DNA from: Enterobacillus tribolii | GTDB lineage: Bacteria > Pseudomonadota > Gammaproteobacteria > Enterobacterales > Enterobacteriaceae | DNA: 64,000 nt | NCBI RefSeq assembly: GCF_003363015.1 | Contig: NZ_QRAP01000005.1 | Coordinates: forward strand, 248,001-312,000 | Direction: 5' to 3' | Part shown: piece by piece, positions 27,532-35,896 of the stretch | How positions within the stretch are numbered: position 1 is the first letter of the stretch | Layout of the letters: every line of letters begins with the position of its first letter | Position numbers and translations under genes: made by a program | Notes under the pieces: model-generated | Seen by the model: the letters and a program-made list of their open reading frames with translations, nothing else | Database searches by the model: none | What the model was told of the DNA's origin: nothing

Positions 27532-28362
27532 ATGAAACACCGATTTTTTATTGATAATAGATACTTATTCTTACCAGAGAAAAATACCGTCAAGGATACG
27601 ATAACCGGGAAGGAAACCACGCTTAACACTCCGGCAGCTCGTTGCCTGGAAACTTTGTTGCTGAATCGAAGATTGGTTACTCATGATGAGTTATACAAAA
27701 GTGGGTGGAGTGATGATGAAAAAGAGCCAGCACCTAATACTCTTTATCAAAATATTCTGTTGATCAGAAAAGCATTTAAAGAAGTCTCTGGTACTAATCA
27801 AGACTATATTATTACCGCACCAAGAAAAGGTTTTATTTTTAATAAAAATTCGCAGGTTAATGTAATCAAGGATCAAAGCAACAAGTCAAATACATTAGCT
27901 GATATTACAATGGCAACGCCTGTAGCTAGCGATACTTCTGAAGTAAAGAGCAGCAGAGTGTTCTCACGATTTGGCTTTTTAAAATGGAGATATTTTATCC
28001 CAAACCTGCTTTTTATTTTGTCATTTCTGTTGCTGATGCTTTTTATTATGAATATGACGTCTAAAAATAAACACGCCATCCTGTCTGATAATTTCACTTA
28101 TTATAAAGAACTGGAAGGCTGTAAATACTACGTAAATAATAACATGACAAATAATTTTATTGAGAAAAAAACTGAAATATCAGCCATTCAGGCATTATGG
28201 GGAAAAGTCACTGAGAACAATATTTCATGCTCAGTATATCCTATTCGTTATGTCACTATATTCGAGCATGAAAATACCGTTCGTGCCTTGGCTTGTTCTC
28301 AGACAGGGGATAGCTCGGCAGAGCAGGTTTGTATTACGATATATAAGAGAGGCCATCTATGA
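27532..28362 (+). CDS. MarT/ToxR/CadC-like membrane-anchored transcription regulator
   Basis: A 276-residue protein with an N-terminal OmpR-type winged helix (about 1-105; NTPAARCLETLLLNRRLVTHDEL, then NTLYQNILLIRKAF and the wing TAPRKGFIF), a linker, one membrane helix (about 155-175) and a short periplasmic domain with Cys residues. This is the ToxR/CadC architecture and resembles MarT of Salmonella SPI-3. Its stop overlaps the next start by 4 bases, so sensor and partner are coupled. The signal and targets are unknown; nearby fimbrial genes are the obvious candidates. Confidence 0.85.
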   Translation: MKHRFFIDNRYLFLPEKNTVKDTITGKETTLNTPAARCLETLLLNRRLVTHDELYKSGWSDDEKEPAPNTLYQNILLIRKAFKEVSGTNQDYIITAPRKGFIFNKNSQVNVIKDQSNKSNTLADITMATPVASDTSEVKSSRVFSRFGFLKWRYFIPNLLFILSFLLLMLFIMNMTSKNKHAILSDNFTYYKELEGCKYYVNNNMTNNFIEKKTEISAIQALWGKVTENNISCSVYPIRYVTIFEHENTVRALACSQTGDSSAEQVCITIYKRGHL

Positions 28363-28841
28363 ATAACAAGCGCCTGATGATTTTCAGTATTGCTCTATTT
28401 ATTATTACTTTTTGCTTATATGTATCCCAGTATTTTTATAAGGAATGGAAAGAGAGTGATTTTAGTTGTAGAGCGCCATTTAACATTTCTCCGAATGACC
28501 AATATTACATTGGCTCTATTCAGTTGGTTAGTGCTAATGGTAAAGGTGCTGCAACGATGTTGGGGGTATATAGAGATAAGCTTGGAAATAAAAAACTGGT
28601 TAGAATATACAATGAACTGGCAATAAAAAAGAATGGGAATTTATATTTTTTCCAGTTTTTAAAATCATCTATTGAGCCTCAGGAGGTGCTTGATGATCCC
28701 GATTTTACTCAAATGTTGATGCCTTACATTTTGAAGGGTGAGAAAAGACAAGCGATTTACCATATATATACACAACCAAGTGGTAACAAATTCATAGGTA
28801 TTGGCAAAATCCCTATTGTGATCTGCCAACGCACTGATTAA
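28359..28841 (+). CDS. FidL-like inner-membrane partner of the MarT-like regulator
   Basis: A 160-residue protein with one N-terminal membrane anchor (about 5-24) and a periplasmic domain with two Cys. It resembles FidL, which is encoded beside marT in Salmonella, and by analogy to ToxS it may modulate the ToxR-like protein in the membrane. The 4-base overlap supports a functional pair. The periplasmic domain shows no enzyme motif. Confidence 0.75.
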   Translation: MNNKRLMIFSIALFIITFCLYVSQYFYKEWKESDFSCRAPFNISPNDQYYIGSIQLVSANGKGAATMLGVYRDKLGNKKLVRIYNELAIKKNGNLYFFQFLKSSIEPQEVLDDPDFTQMLMPYILKGEKRQAIYHIYTQPSGNKFIGIGKIPIVICQRTD

Positions 28842-29627
28842 GTTGCAGGTGCCATTGTGTATAACTGGGTTACCGTAAAACTGTATCGCAGACGACGATC
28901 TGTATAGAGAGAATTTGGCTTTGCCTCCAGGGATGGTTCTCCCCTAACCCAGTGTGAGGGAAGTTATCGATTAACAGTCCATACTTCGTTGCTAAGGCGG
29001 GCAATGTGCGCAGCCTTCGCTGCTTTTCTATGCTGCGCAGATAACCCTCTTTAGCTGCTATCTAACGTCTTTAACAAAAACGACTTCACCAAGATCCGGA
29101 CGTATGTCTTTGCCTTACTCTGACGAAGATCTAAGTGCGCGGCAGGGTTTGGGCCGGTGACTTCCCTGAACACAGTATCGGGCCTGCGTCTGTGTATGAG
29201 AAGCCTAAATCCTGAGGACTTATCTTGTGACAGGTAATTTACCGAAATTCCATTTTTAGCATTAAGTGCTATTTTCCATTTCTGACAATGTCAATTTGAT
29301 GGTAAAAATCTCAAATAAATGGTAATTGCTCCTAGATTTTAATTCTTTAAAATCCTATTTTTATGGGACTAATAATTGAAAATAAACCAAACCATCCAAA
29401 GGGAAGAATTATTCCTAAAATTAACTATCGGAATTTTCATCAGAATTATGCTGATTGAGGAATGAAAATTCTATTTACTTAAACGGGTATGAATCCTAAA
29501 ATCCTGAGAGGAAACTGGAAGAATGCTTTCTTACTCATAATTGATTTGGCTGAAATGTATATCCTCTTCTGAATATATAACTCGCTTTATTTAACTTTTT
29601 ACATATGTCCCCAAGGGTTTAAAGACT
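28842..29627. other. 786-base gap without a recognisable gene
   Basis: The first half (about 28842-29230) has near-normal GC and may be debris of a former gene; no protein was recognised in any frame. It contains an 8-bp inverted repeat (29008-29015 with 29033-29040). The second half is very AT-rich and probably forms the upstream region of the next regulator. Confidence 0.5.
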
Positions 29628-30131
29628 ATGGAAAGTCATTTTGTTATATGGCCAAACCGAAATCTTTTTTTAAAATCAGGATTAACTGACCTCTTGAAAA
29701 GCAAATTCTGCAATCATAAATTTGATGAGCAAATTTTTGTTGATTTTTCAATATATAATATAAAGCTATTCACAAATAACGAATGGATAATTTTCCTTGA
29801 AAAAACCGCAATGCATATCATTTTAATATATGACAGATACATGGAAGCACTGGCTAATTATTGGATGAGTGTTTCTGGAAAAATTACGAAAAAAGTTTCA
29901 ATTAGGGATAGCTACCGATTTTTGAGCCTTAATTATGCCCGGGAATTTAATCACCCGGGCAGGAAAAAGTTAACAGAGGTAGAATTGCAGGTACTCGATC
30001 TCTACCTGGCTGGTAACTCCGTGAAAGAGATATCCCATCGACTATATACCAATAAGAAACGAGTCTACGGTTTACTGTACTCATTAGAAAAAAAATTATG
30101 TATTCGTATGAAGGCCATTCTTGTATGGTAA
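29628..30131 (+). CDS. LuxR-type regulator with short divergent N-domain (paralogue 2)
   Basis: A 167-residue protein with a C-terminal helix-turn-helix (about 110-165; LTEVELQVLDLYLAGNSVKEISHRLYTNKKRVYGLL). The N-terminal part (FVIWPNRNLFLKSGL, IFVDFSIYNIKLFTNNEWIIFL) matches that of the regulator at 26426-26980. Neither has a recognisable receiver Asp or autoinducer domain. A good Shine-Dalgarno is not obvious. It probably belongs to the local fimbrial control set. Confidence 0.78.
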   Translation: MESHFVIWPNRNLFLKSGLTDLLKSKFCNHKFDEQIFVDFSIYNIKLFTNNEWIIFLEKTAMHIILIYDRYMEALANYWMSVSGKITKKVSIRDSYRFLSLNYAREFNHPGRKKLTEVELQVLDLYLAGNSVKEISHRLYTNKKRVYGLLYSLEKKLCIRMKAILVW

Positions 30132-30712
30132 GACAGGATCAGGTATATGGCTCTGTTTTTAAGGGAGACTTCTCAATATCACAAGATGTTTTATACTAAT
30201 ATGCGCCAAAATTTACATTTCTGAAACCATCGCGAACCTTCGTTTAGATCATACAATACACTATCCTGTATCCCAGATGTGAATTACTGCTGGTTATTTT
30301 GTATAAAAATTATTCTCAGTCACATTTTCATACACCTCTTTATAGGTATTAATCTCTCGATGCAGGTACGCTAAAACAGCATGTTTTCATTCCCTGATAT
30401 AAGAATTTTCCTTGAAATAAAAAATCCAATGGAATTATCCCATCCAATGTATCGGATTTTTACCTTTCATTGGTTAATCATTTTATATGTTTGCATTTGA
30501 TTGACTCATCACCCCAGAATTTAACATAGAGACGGAATAAACCACTCTATTTCTTTTGTTTTTAAGTTGTTATCAGTATATTTGTAATTAGATAAATTTA
30601 AAAGATTGAAAATGTAATACCACCAGATATTATCTTTCCTAGACGTAAAGCGAATCTATATGTTTTATATATACTATGTTGTAATTAAAAATGAAACTGA
30701 ATAAATTTGCTG
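30132..30712. other. AT-rich gap without a gene
   Basis: About 580 bases of AT-rich sequence between LuxR paralogue 2 and the usher relic. I see no open frame with a ribosome site and no RNA signature. Confidence 0.5.
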
Positions 30713-30860
30713 GGGATTACCCGTTCTGCAACGGGGTGGGCAGGAAAATGGCTATACCGCAATGGGGTTGCCCCTCAACGGTGGCATAACCGCTACCCGA
30801 AAAGGCGCTGCGATGCACGGCGGCGCTGGCCGGGGTGATACACGCATAATGGTGGAGCTC
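30713..30860 (+). pseudogene. Relic of a fimbrial usher gene
   Basis: One frame reads GYTAMGLPLNGGITATRK, then GAAMHGGAGRGDTRIMVE. This aligns with the usher segment SGGMTATPGGAALHSGGVQG...LMV of the intact gene at 35897-38401 (its bases about 37850-37930). Higher GC than the AT-rich flanks marks it out. Only about 45-50 codons remain and no start or end survives. It comes from a related but not identical usher, so an earlier fimbrial locus was probably lost here. Confidence 0.75.
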
Positions 30861-31361
30861 TGCCTAGAACGAGTGGAATTATTGGTGTTCGTTATCTATG
30901 GAGCGTGGCTTTATTTCTATTTCCTGTTTAAGTGTTTTTATATCTTTAGCCACTCTTCAGAGTAGTATTTTTTAGCTGCCCATTGGTTCACTCTTCTTTG
31001 CCCCGGCATTCTCCATATAACTCCATGATGAGCCGTTATTGTTTTTTGAAAAACAGAAACATTAATAGTTTTTATAGCCTTAGTGCCTCAATGTTCATCA
31101 CAATCAAAGATCATCATGGCATCATGAATAATCCTATTTTTTGCATAGAAATAAAAATCGTGCTACAGGCTGTTAACTAAACTAAGCAATTTGTGTATAT
31201 TAATAGAATAATGCCTAAGGATTCTTTACTACTCTGAGTAGGGGAGATAAAAGCATTTTGTTTGTCAGGAAAATTATCTTGTGTTGTTCAAACATACAGT
31301 GACTTTCATTTCCAACATTCATGTAAATTTGAAATGTTTTATTTAGTGCTCAGGGGGATAT
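30861..31361. other. AT-rich gap upstream of the LuxR-FaeA fusion gene
   Basis: About 500 bases with no supported gene. It should contain the promoter of the fusion regulator. No GC-rich remnant beyond the usher relic was seen. Confidence 0.5.
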
Positions 31362-32342
31362 ATGTTGCGCTATGATAAGTCTTTACACCCGAATGTATAT
31401 ATAGCAACAGAAAATAATTTTTTGTTCCAGGGAATGCTCTCATTGCTTCAGGAGTTGTTCATTGAGGTGAGTGCTAATAAGGTTCATTCAATATCTGAAA
31501 TAAAAGAAGGTATCAATAACATTGATTTAATTATTTATGAAAGCATGCCCGGCGAAAGGGTCTTTGATTGGTTCGATTGCTCAAAATTCAAACTGGATGA
31601 AGGGTTTAAAGCTAAGGTTTTAAAAATTAAAACGCTACTCATTTATCCCCGCAGGGAGGATTATGACAGGAATTTTCATTGCCCCGTTATTGATGCCGTA
31701 GTTTACCTGAATGATGCCCTGTCATCAATCCGGAGATCGTTATACTGGATGTACCTGGACGATAAAATAAGTGGCGCGAAACACGCGAAAATTAAAGATT
31801 GCGGAACTTGCCCTGGCAAATATCTTTTGACCTCGCGGGACGAACAGATTCTGAATTATCTGCAGGCTGGTTTAAGCACGAAAGAAATCGCTGTTCTGAC
31901 GGGTTGTGAGACTAAATCAATCAGTAATTTTCGCCGGGGCATTATGAAACGATTTCATATCCAGCATAGCTCTGATTTTGTCCAATGGCTCAAGCTTATA
32001 TATAAATCGCAGAGCGGAACTGCGTATCCGCATGAAATTAAATGTGCGGAATATTCTAATGATACAATGGAAGATATTCCGGCATTTACCCAGGCCGTCG
32101 ATAAATACGAGCAAAAACGTATTATTGAGATCATGCAATCTCTGACGCTAAAACACACAACAACGGATGCCACAGCAAATGATGTTTGGTTAACAACACG
32201 TGAAATTGCGAATGCAATGGACATCAGTATTTACAGTATGAGGTACATGCTTAATCAACTGGCCAATACGGGGAAAGTTCAACGTATCCGTTCCGGGAGA
32301 GGTCGTAACAACACATTGTGCTGGCAACTGAACTTACTTTAA
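31362..32342 (+). CDS. Regulator combining a LuxR-type HTH and a C-terminal PapI/FaeA-like winged helix
   Basis: A 326-residue protein of three parts. Residues 1-140 are a pseudo-receiver-like domain (NVYIATENNFLFQGMLSLLQ). Residues about 153-212 are a LuxR HTH (LTSRDEQILNYLQAGLSTKE). Residues about 251-324 are a small winged helix (VWLTTREIANAMDISIYSMR, then MLNQLANTGKVQRIRSGRGR) that closely resembles PapI/FaeA fimbrial regulators. PapI-type proteins are normally free-standing, about 75-90 residues, and help Lrp at fimbrial promoters. The fusion would bring two DNA-binding modules to one target. It lies 2.3 kb upstream of the fimbrial operon. Confidence 0.82.
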   Translation: MLRYDKSLHPNVYIATENNFLFQGMLSLLQELFIEVSANKVHSISEIKEGINNIDLIIYESMPGERVFDWFDCSKFKLDEGFKAKVLKIKTLLIYPRREDYDRNFHCPVIDAVVYLNDALSSIRRSLYWMYLDDKISGAKHAKIKDCGTCPGKYLLTSRDEQILNYLQAGLSTKEIAVLTGCETKSISNFRRGIMKRFHIQHSSDFVQWLKLIYKSQSGTAYPHEIKCAEYSNDTMEDIPAFTQAVDKYEQKRIIEIMQSLTLKHTTTDATANDVWLTTREIANAMDISIYSMRYMLNQLANTGKVQRIRSGRGRNNTLCWQLNLL

Positions 32343-32498
32343 CCAATCAGAAGGTGCGCAATGAGCAGAAAAAAAGAACCAGATATATACTGCATCCTGG
32401 AATCACTCATTGGTTAAGAGTACAACCGTTCTCTCATTGCAGTTATAAAAACTCAGTAGAAGAACCCAATCTTATATATAATTACAATCCGTTATCTA

Positions 32499-33158
32499 TC
32501 AGCCATGTTCATCTTTAAATTTTGCAAACATTTCTACTTCGGAAGTGACGCCAAATTTTTGCATTATTTTCCGCTTATGTGAGCTGATTGTTTTTACGCT
32601 TCGGCTCAGCTGGTGTGCAATTTGAGTAACGCTGTATCCACTTCGCAACATCACGTATACTTTGCTTTCTGACTTGGTCAGCAATTGTCGGCTGTTCTCC
32701 TGAGGCCGTAAAAACAGTTCATTAAATGAAGTACTAAAAACCCTCTCCCCCTTCAATGTCTTCCCCAGGATGTTTGATAACTCGAAGAACGTTGTTTTTG
32801 TCGTCGCGACAGATGCTTGCGTATTCTGAACAAGAGTGGCGATAGCATTCTGTTTCTTGCTGTTGGTGAAAACCAATAATGGTTTATTTTTCCTTGTAAA
32901 CTGCAGCCCAATCAGCCAATGAGCGCCAGCATTTTCTTTCGTTCCGTTGTCACAAAGGTCGCTTACCACAAGATCTGCTGTTATAGTTTCGGGGCATTCA
33001 CTAAGCGCAGCCAGAGAGTCAAGACTTATGATGTTCGCATTTGGGAAAATTTCCATTAAACAATACTGTAGTCCATACCGAATCTGTATATTTGATTGCA
33101 TCATAACAATTTGTATATCGGACTTATAGCATTTGGGTTTTTCTGTTCTCATTGGCAT
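32499..33158 (-). CDS. LuxR/FixJ-type response-regulator-like protein (fimbrial cluster)
   Basis: A 219-residue protein with a receiver-like N-domain (IQIVMMQSNIQIRYGLQYCL, LVVSDLCDNG) and a C-terminal HTH (about 155-215; LTKSESKVYVMLRSGYSVTQ, then IAHQLSRSVKTISSHKRKIM). The architecture is that of FimZ/RcsB-like proteins, but the acidic pocket is not clearly conserved. It follows the next regulator by 15 bases on the same strand, so they form a two-gene operon divergent from the fimbrial genes. Confidence 0.82.
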   Translation of the reverse strand: MPMRTEKPKCYKSDIQIVMMQSNIQIRYGLQYCLMEIFPNANIISLDSLAALSECPETITADLVVSDLCDNGTKENAGAHWLIGLQFTRKNKPLLVFTNSKKQNAIATLVQNTQASVATTKTTFFELSNILGKTLKGERVFSTSFNELFLRPQENSRQLLTKSESKVYVMLRSGYSVTQIAHQLSRSVKTISSHKRKIMQKFGVTSEVEMFAKFKDEHG

Positions 33159-33173
33159 TCTGTATTCCCTATA

Positions 33174-33821
33174 TTACGCTGTCTTAGCCCGCATCAGTCG
33201 CCCTCCCAAAGTTTGTAACTCACTAGAATATTTCATATTGAGTTTATAAACTAAGGTCTGCTTTTGTGCGCTAATTGTTCTGACATTCCGCCCCGTCATC
33301 TGTGCAATTTTAGTGACGCTTTTTCCTTCCAATAAAGCCTGGGCGACGTAACGTTCCTGGCGACTCAAGCGTATTGGTGCATCCTCTGCATCTCCGGCTT
33401 GTATCAGGTTGAACATTTCAACCCATCCGGGACTGCCGGCATCAGGCGTCAATACGACACTTACACCGAATCCTTGCAGCAGTCTGGCTAAGTAGGGAAT
33501 ATTTCGCTGCAGACAGACAACTACTTTCATTTGAGGATAGTTAGATGAGACTGAAGCCAATTTTTGTAAAAGGGTAAACAGGCCGGGTTCGGAGTCAGCC
33601 GATGTCAACAGGAGTATATCCACAGCGTGCATGGATAACACATTTTCCAGATCGTTAGGGTGATGCAAACGCATCGTCACTGTCTCCGGAACAGCGGTAT
33701 CACGCAACATTTCTTGAATACCAAACCAGAGAATATCTGTGGACTCATACACGAGTATACGTAGTGCAGAGGGCGAGCCGAAAGCCAGGGAAGACATGTT
33801 AGCAGTTTGATTTATAGACAT
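33174..33821 (-). CDS. LuxR/FixJ-type regulator with degenerate receiver (fimbrial cluster)
   Basis: A 215-residue protein with a receiver-like N-domain (LRILVYESTDILWFGIQEML; VDILLLTSAD has Thr where the phospho-Asp would sit) and a C-terminal HTH (about 150-205; LSRQERYVAQALLEGKSVTK, then IAQMTGRNVRTISAQKQTLV). I chose the ATG at 33821 because AAGGAG lies 9 bases before it; an ATG at 33830 would abut that site. It is divergent from the fimbrial operon across an 815-base AT-rich region and is the leading regulator candidate for it. Confidence 0.84.
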   Translation of the reverse strand: MSINQTANMSSLAFGSPSALRILVYESTDILWFGIQEMLRDTAVPETVTMRLHHPNDLENVLSMHAVDILLLTSADSEPGLFTLLQKLASVSSNYPQMKVVVCLQRNIPYLARLLQGFGVSVVLTPDAGSPGWVEMFNLIQAGDAEDAPIRLSRQERYVAQALLEGKSVTKIAQMTGRNVRTISAQKQTLVYKLNMKYSSELQTLGGRLMRAKTA

Positions 33822-34636
33822 AATTTTCATCTCCTTATGATGTATCTCATATCCGATACGATATACAGGCTCCTTTCTGTAAATGACTGTTTTATGGTCG
33901 CATTGTCTGACCTATGCAAGCAATTACTTCATATCTCTACTCTATTATAGTTAATAATAAAAATCCCATGCTTACGGCGCCAAATAATAAAAATCAGGAA
34001 TGGCATAAGGATAATTCTTACTCTTAACCCGGAGTCAATACGCTTAACTTTTCCCATCGGAAAATTTCAATGAAAACCAGATTCGATAACGGATAAAACT
34101 ACTGCTTTTACTAACCCTGGGTTATCCCCCCCATTTACATACGCATGTGAACGTCTGTGTTTTTTAGGAATACTAAAAATGAATATTCTTAATTTTGGTA
34201 AATATCTTATGATGGCTTATTTTTAAGATTAATCATGAAACGTATTCTTAAGTGTCCCGTTATGTCGCTATGCCAATATCTTTAAGATTTTTAGGCCATT
34301 GCCGGGTTTTATTTTTAATGGCTGGATTTTAAATGTATTTCCTGAGCCACCGGTGCTCTGAAAAAAAGTAACTGTATGCAAGTTAATGTCGCCCTGACAA
34401 CCTGATAAGGTTCTTTGTTCTAAATCTTGGCCATTTTAAGAACTTCTTACTCGTAATTGCTGGTTGTTGAGCGAATTGTATTTTTCTCGTGAGGTTTAAT
34501 GGTTACTATGTATTTGCTCTCGGGAATTACACTAAATTGCTCCTTTCTTTTTTATGAAAATATAAATGATGATGTATACCGTGAGTTGTGGTTCGAGATA
34601 GTTATCCAGTAACTTTTTAATATAATGGAATGTATT
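33822..34636. promoter_or_regulatory. Long AT-rich control region of the fimbrial operon
   Basis: 815 bases between the divergent regulator operon and the major pilin gene. I see no coding frame. There is no GATC site anywhere in it, so Pap-type Dam/Lrp phase switching is not expected. A 7-C run lies at 34126-34132, and TATTCTTAA occurs twice in direct orientation near 34183 and 34242. Long AT-rich tracts suit H-NS silencing. No fimS-like long inverted repeats were recognised. Confidence 0.6.
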
Positions 34637-35179
34637 ATGAAAATTAGCAAAATCGCATCTGTTTTTCTCATTATGGGAGTTGCCTCTTTCGCTGCTCAGG
34701 CCGATCAGGGGAGCGGTAAGATCACTTTCTGGGGATCAATTATTGATGCACCCTGCTCAATTAAAAATGGCCATGGAGATCAGCGTATAGAACTGGGACA
34801 GATTTCCAATACTCTGCTGGATAACGGTGGAGTTTCAACACCTCGCCCGTTCGAAATTCAGCTGGAAAATTGTTCCTTTGAACTCGACTCCAACGGTAAC
34901 CCGCTCTACAACACCGTGAAGGTGACCTTCTCTGGTGGTCATGTCCCGGGTGACGATAGCATGCTTGCTATCACTGGTCAGGCAGCGGGTGCGGGTGTTC
35001 GTATTCAGGATTTCGCTGGTCAAATGGTGAAAATGCTTAAGCCGACCAGTGGTCGTGGCCTGGGGATTGGTGACAATACCCTGAACTTCTCTGCTTACTT
35101 AGAAAAAATCGCCTCTGTGACTAATGTGACTCCCGGTGGCTTTGAAGCAGTGACCAACTTTACTCTGGCTTATGAATAA
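34637..35179 (+). CDS. Major fimbrial subunit (type 1/pi-type pilin)
   Basis: A 180-residue pilin with a signal peptide cleaved near AQA|DQGSG, the disulfide pair DAPCSI...LENCSFE, and a beta-zipper end with penultimate Tyr (FTLAYE). It matches MrpA/PapA-type major subunits in size and order. I chose the ATG at 34637 because it gives a normal signal peptide (MKISKIASV...) with a GGAA site; an ATG four codons earlier is less likely. It is followed by a hairpin that may set its expression above that of downstream genes. Confidence 0.92.
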   Translation: MKISKIASVFLIMGVASFAAQADQGSGKITFWGSIIDAPCSIKNGHGDQRIELGQISNTLLDNGGVSTPRPFEIQLENCSFELDSNGNPLYNTVKVTFSGGHVPGDDSMLAITGQAAGAGVRIQDFAGQMVKMLKPTSGRGLGIGDNTLNFSAYLEKIASVTNVTPGGFEAVTNFTLAYE

Positions 35180-35208
35180 GCATAGCCCTGTTCTCATGTA
35201 GCTTTATT

Positions 35209-35228
35209 CGGGCTGCGGTTGCAGCCCG
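35209..35228 (+). terminator. Intercistronic hairpin after the major pilin gene
   Basis: A perfect 8-bp GC-rich stem (35209-35216 with 35221-35228) with a GGTT loop lies 29 bases past the pilin stop, with no U-run. In Pap-type operons a hairpin at this place protects the pilin message and limits readthrough; a similar role is inferred. Confidence 0.6.
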
Positions 35229-35246
35229 ATATTCAGGAGCACAGTC

Positions 35247-35780
35247 ATGGCGAAAATTTCGCGTCTCCTCACGTTCTTTTTTTTGCTGGAACTCCCCTTT
35301 ATGTCTGTAGCATCTACTCAGGGATTGGGGACTGTCACGATGAGCGGTCAGATTCAGGAAGCCGCATGCTCTATTCATACTGAGGATGTATGGCAGGAAA
35401 TTCCGTTTGGCGTGGTCTCATATAACGATTTGAATCAGGAGGGGGAAGCAGTAACAAAACCTTTTGCAGTGCGCCTGGTTAATTGTTCTCTGGAGCGCAG
35501 TAACGGCGATTTATGGCAGAGCGTGAATATTACATTTGGTGGTGAAACAACGGTATTCCATCCTGATATTTTCAGGGTGTACGGGGAGGCACAGGGCTTA
35601 GGGTTACGTATTCACAACCAAGCTGGTGATATAGCCCGGGCAGGAGAGCCGATGCCGAAGGTTTATTTACAGGATGATAATAATGAACTGCGTTATCTAT
35701 TATCGTTAGTACGCAGTGGGAAATCGTTGTCGGAAGGGGAATGGTACGGAATTATTCGTTTTATGGTGACTTATCAGTAA
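35247..35780 (+). CDS. Minor fimbrial subunit (MrpB/PapH-like position)
   Basis: A 177-residue pilin-like protein. The signal peptide (MAKISRLLTFFFLLELPFMS) is followed by the Cys pair EAACSIH...LVNCSLE and an end with penultimate-type aromatic (FMVTYQ). The position between the major subunit and the usher is that of MrpB/PapH, which terminates and anchors the rod, and that role is inferred. An 8-T run at 35277-35284 lies inside the signal-peptide codons. Confidence 0.85.
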   Translation: MAKISRLLTFFFLLELPFMSVASTQGLGTVTMSGQIQEAACSIHTEDVWQEIPFGVVSYNDLNQEGEAVTKPFAVRLVNCSLERSNGDLWQSVNITFGGETTVFHPDIFRVYGEAQGLGLRIHNQAGDIARAGEPMPKVYLQDDNNELRYLLSLVRSGKSLSEGEWYGIIRFMVTYQ

Positions 35781-35896
35781 CCAAAATGCTAACGATATCA
35801 GTGAATAAATAAGTTTGCATAAACGCATTCCATCTCCCCCCGGAATCGATAGTTTTCAACCGGTAAATTCCGGCTGGCAATAAATGGATTTAAAAA

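Noticed and set aside
27341-27535. 64-codon frame upstream of the MarT-like gene
   Set aside because: No ribosome site and low-complexity composition in AT-rich DNA; it overlaps the following gene out of frame.
30762-30965. 67-codon frame read as a small membrane protein
   Set aside because: Its first half is clearly a remnant of a fimbrial usher and its second half is random hydrophobic sequence in AT-rich DNA.
33822-34636. Invertible fim-type switch or Dam-controlled pap-type switch
   Set aside because: No long inverted repeats, no recombinase gene and no GATC sites were found in the region.
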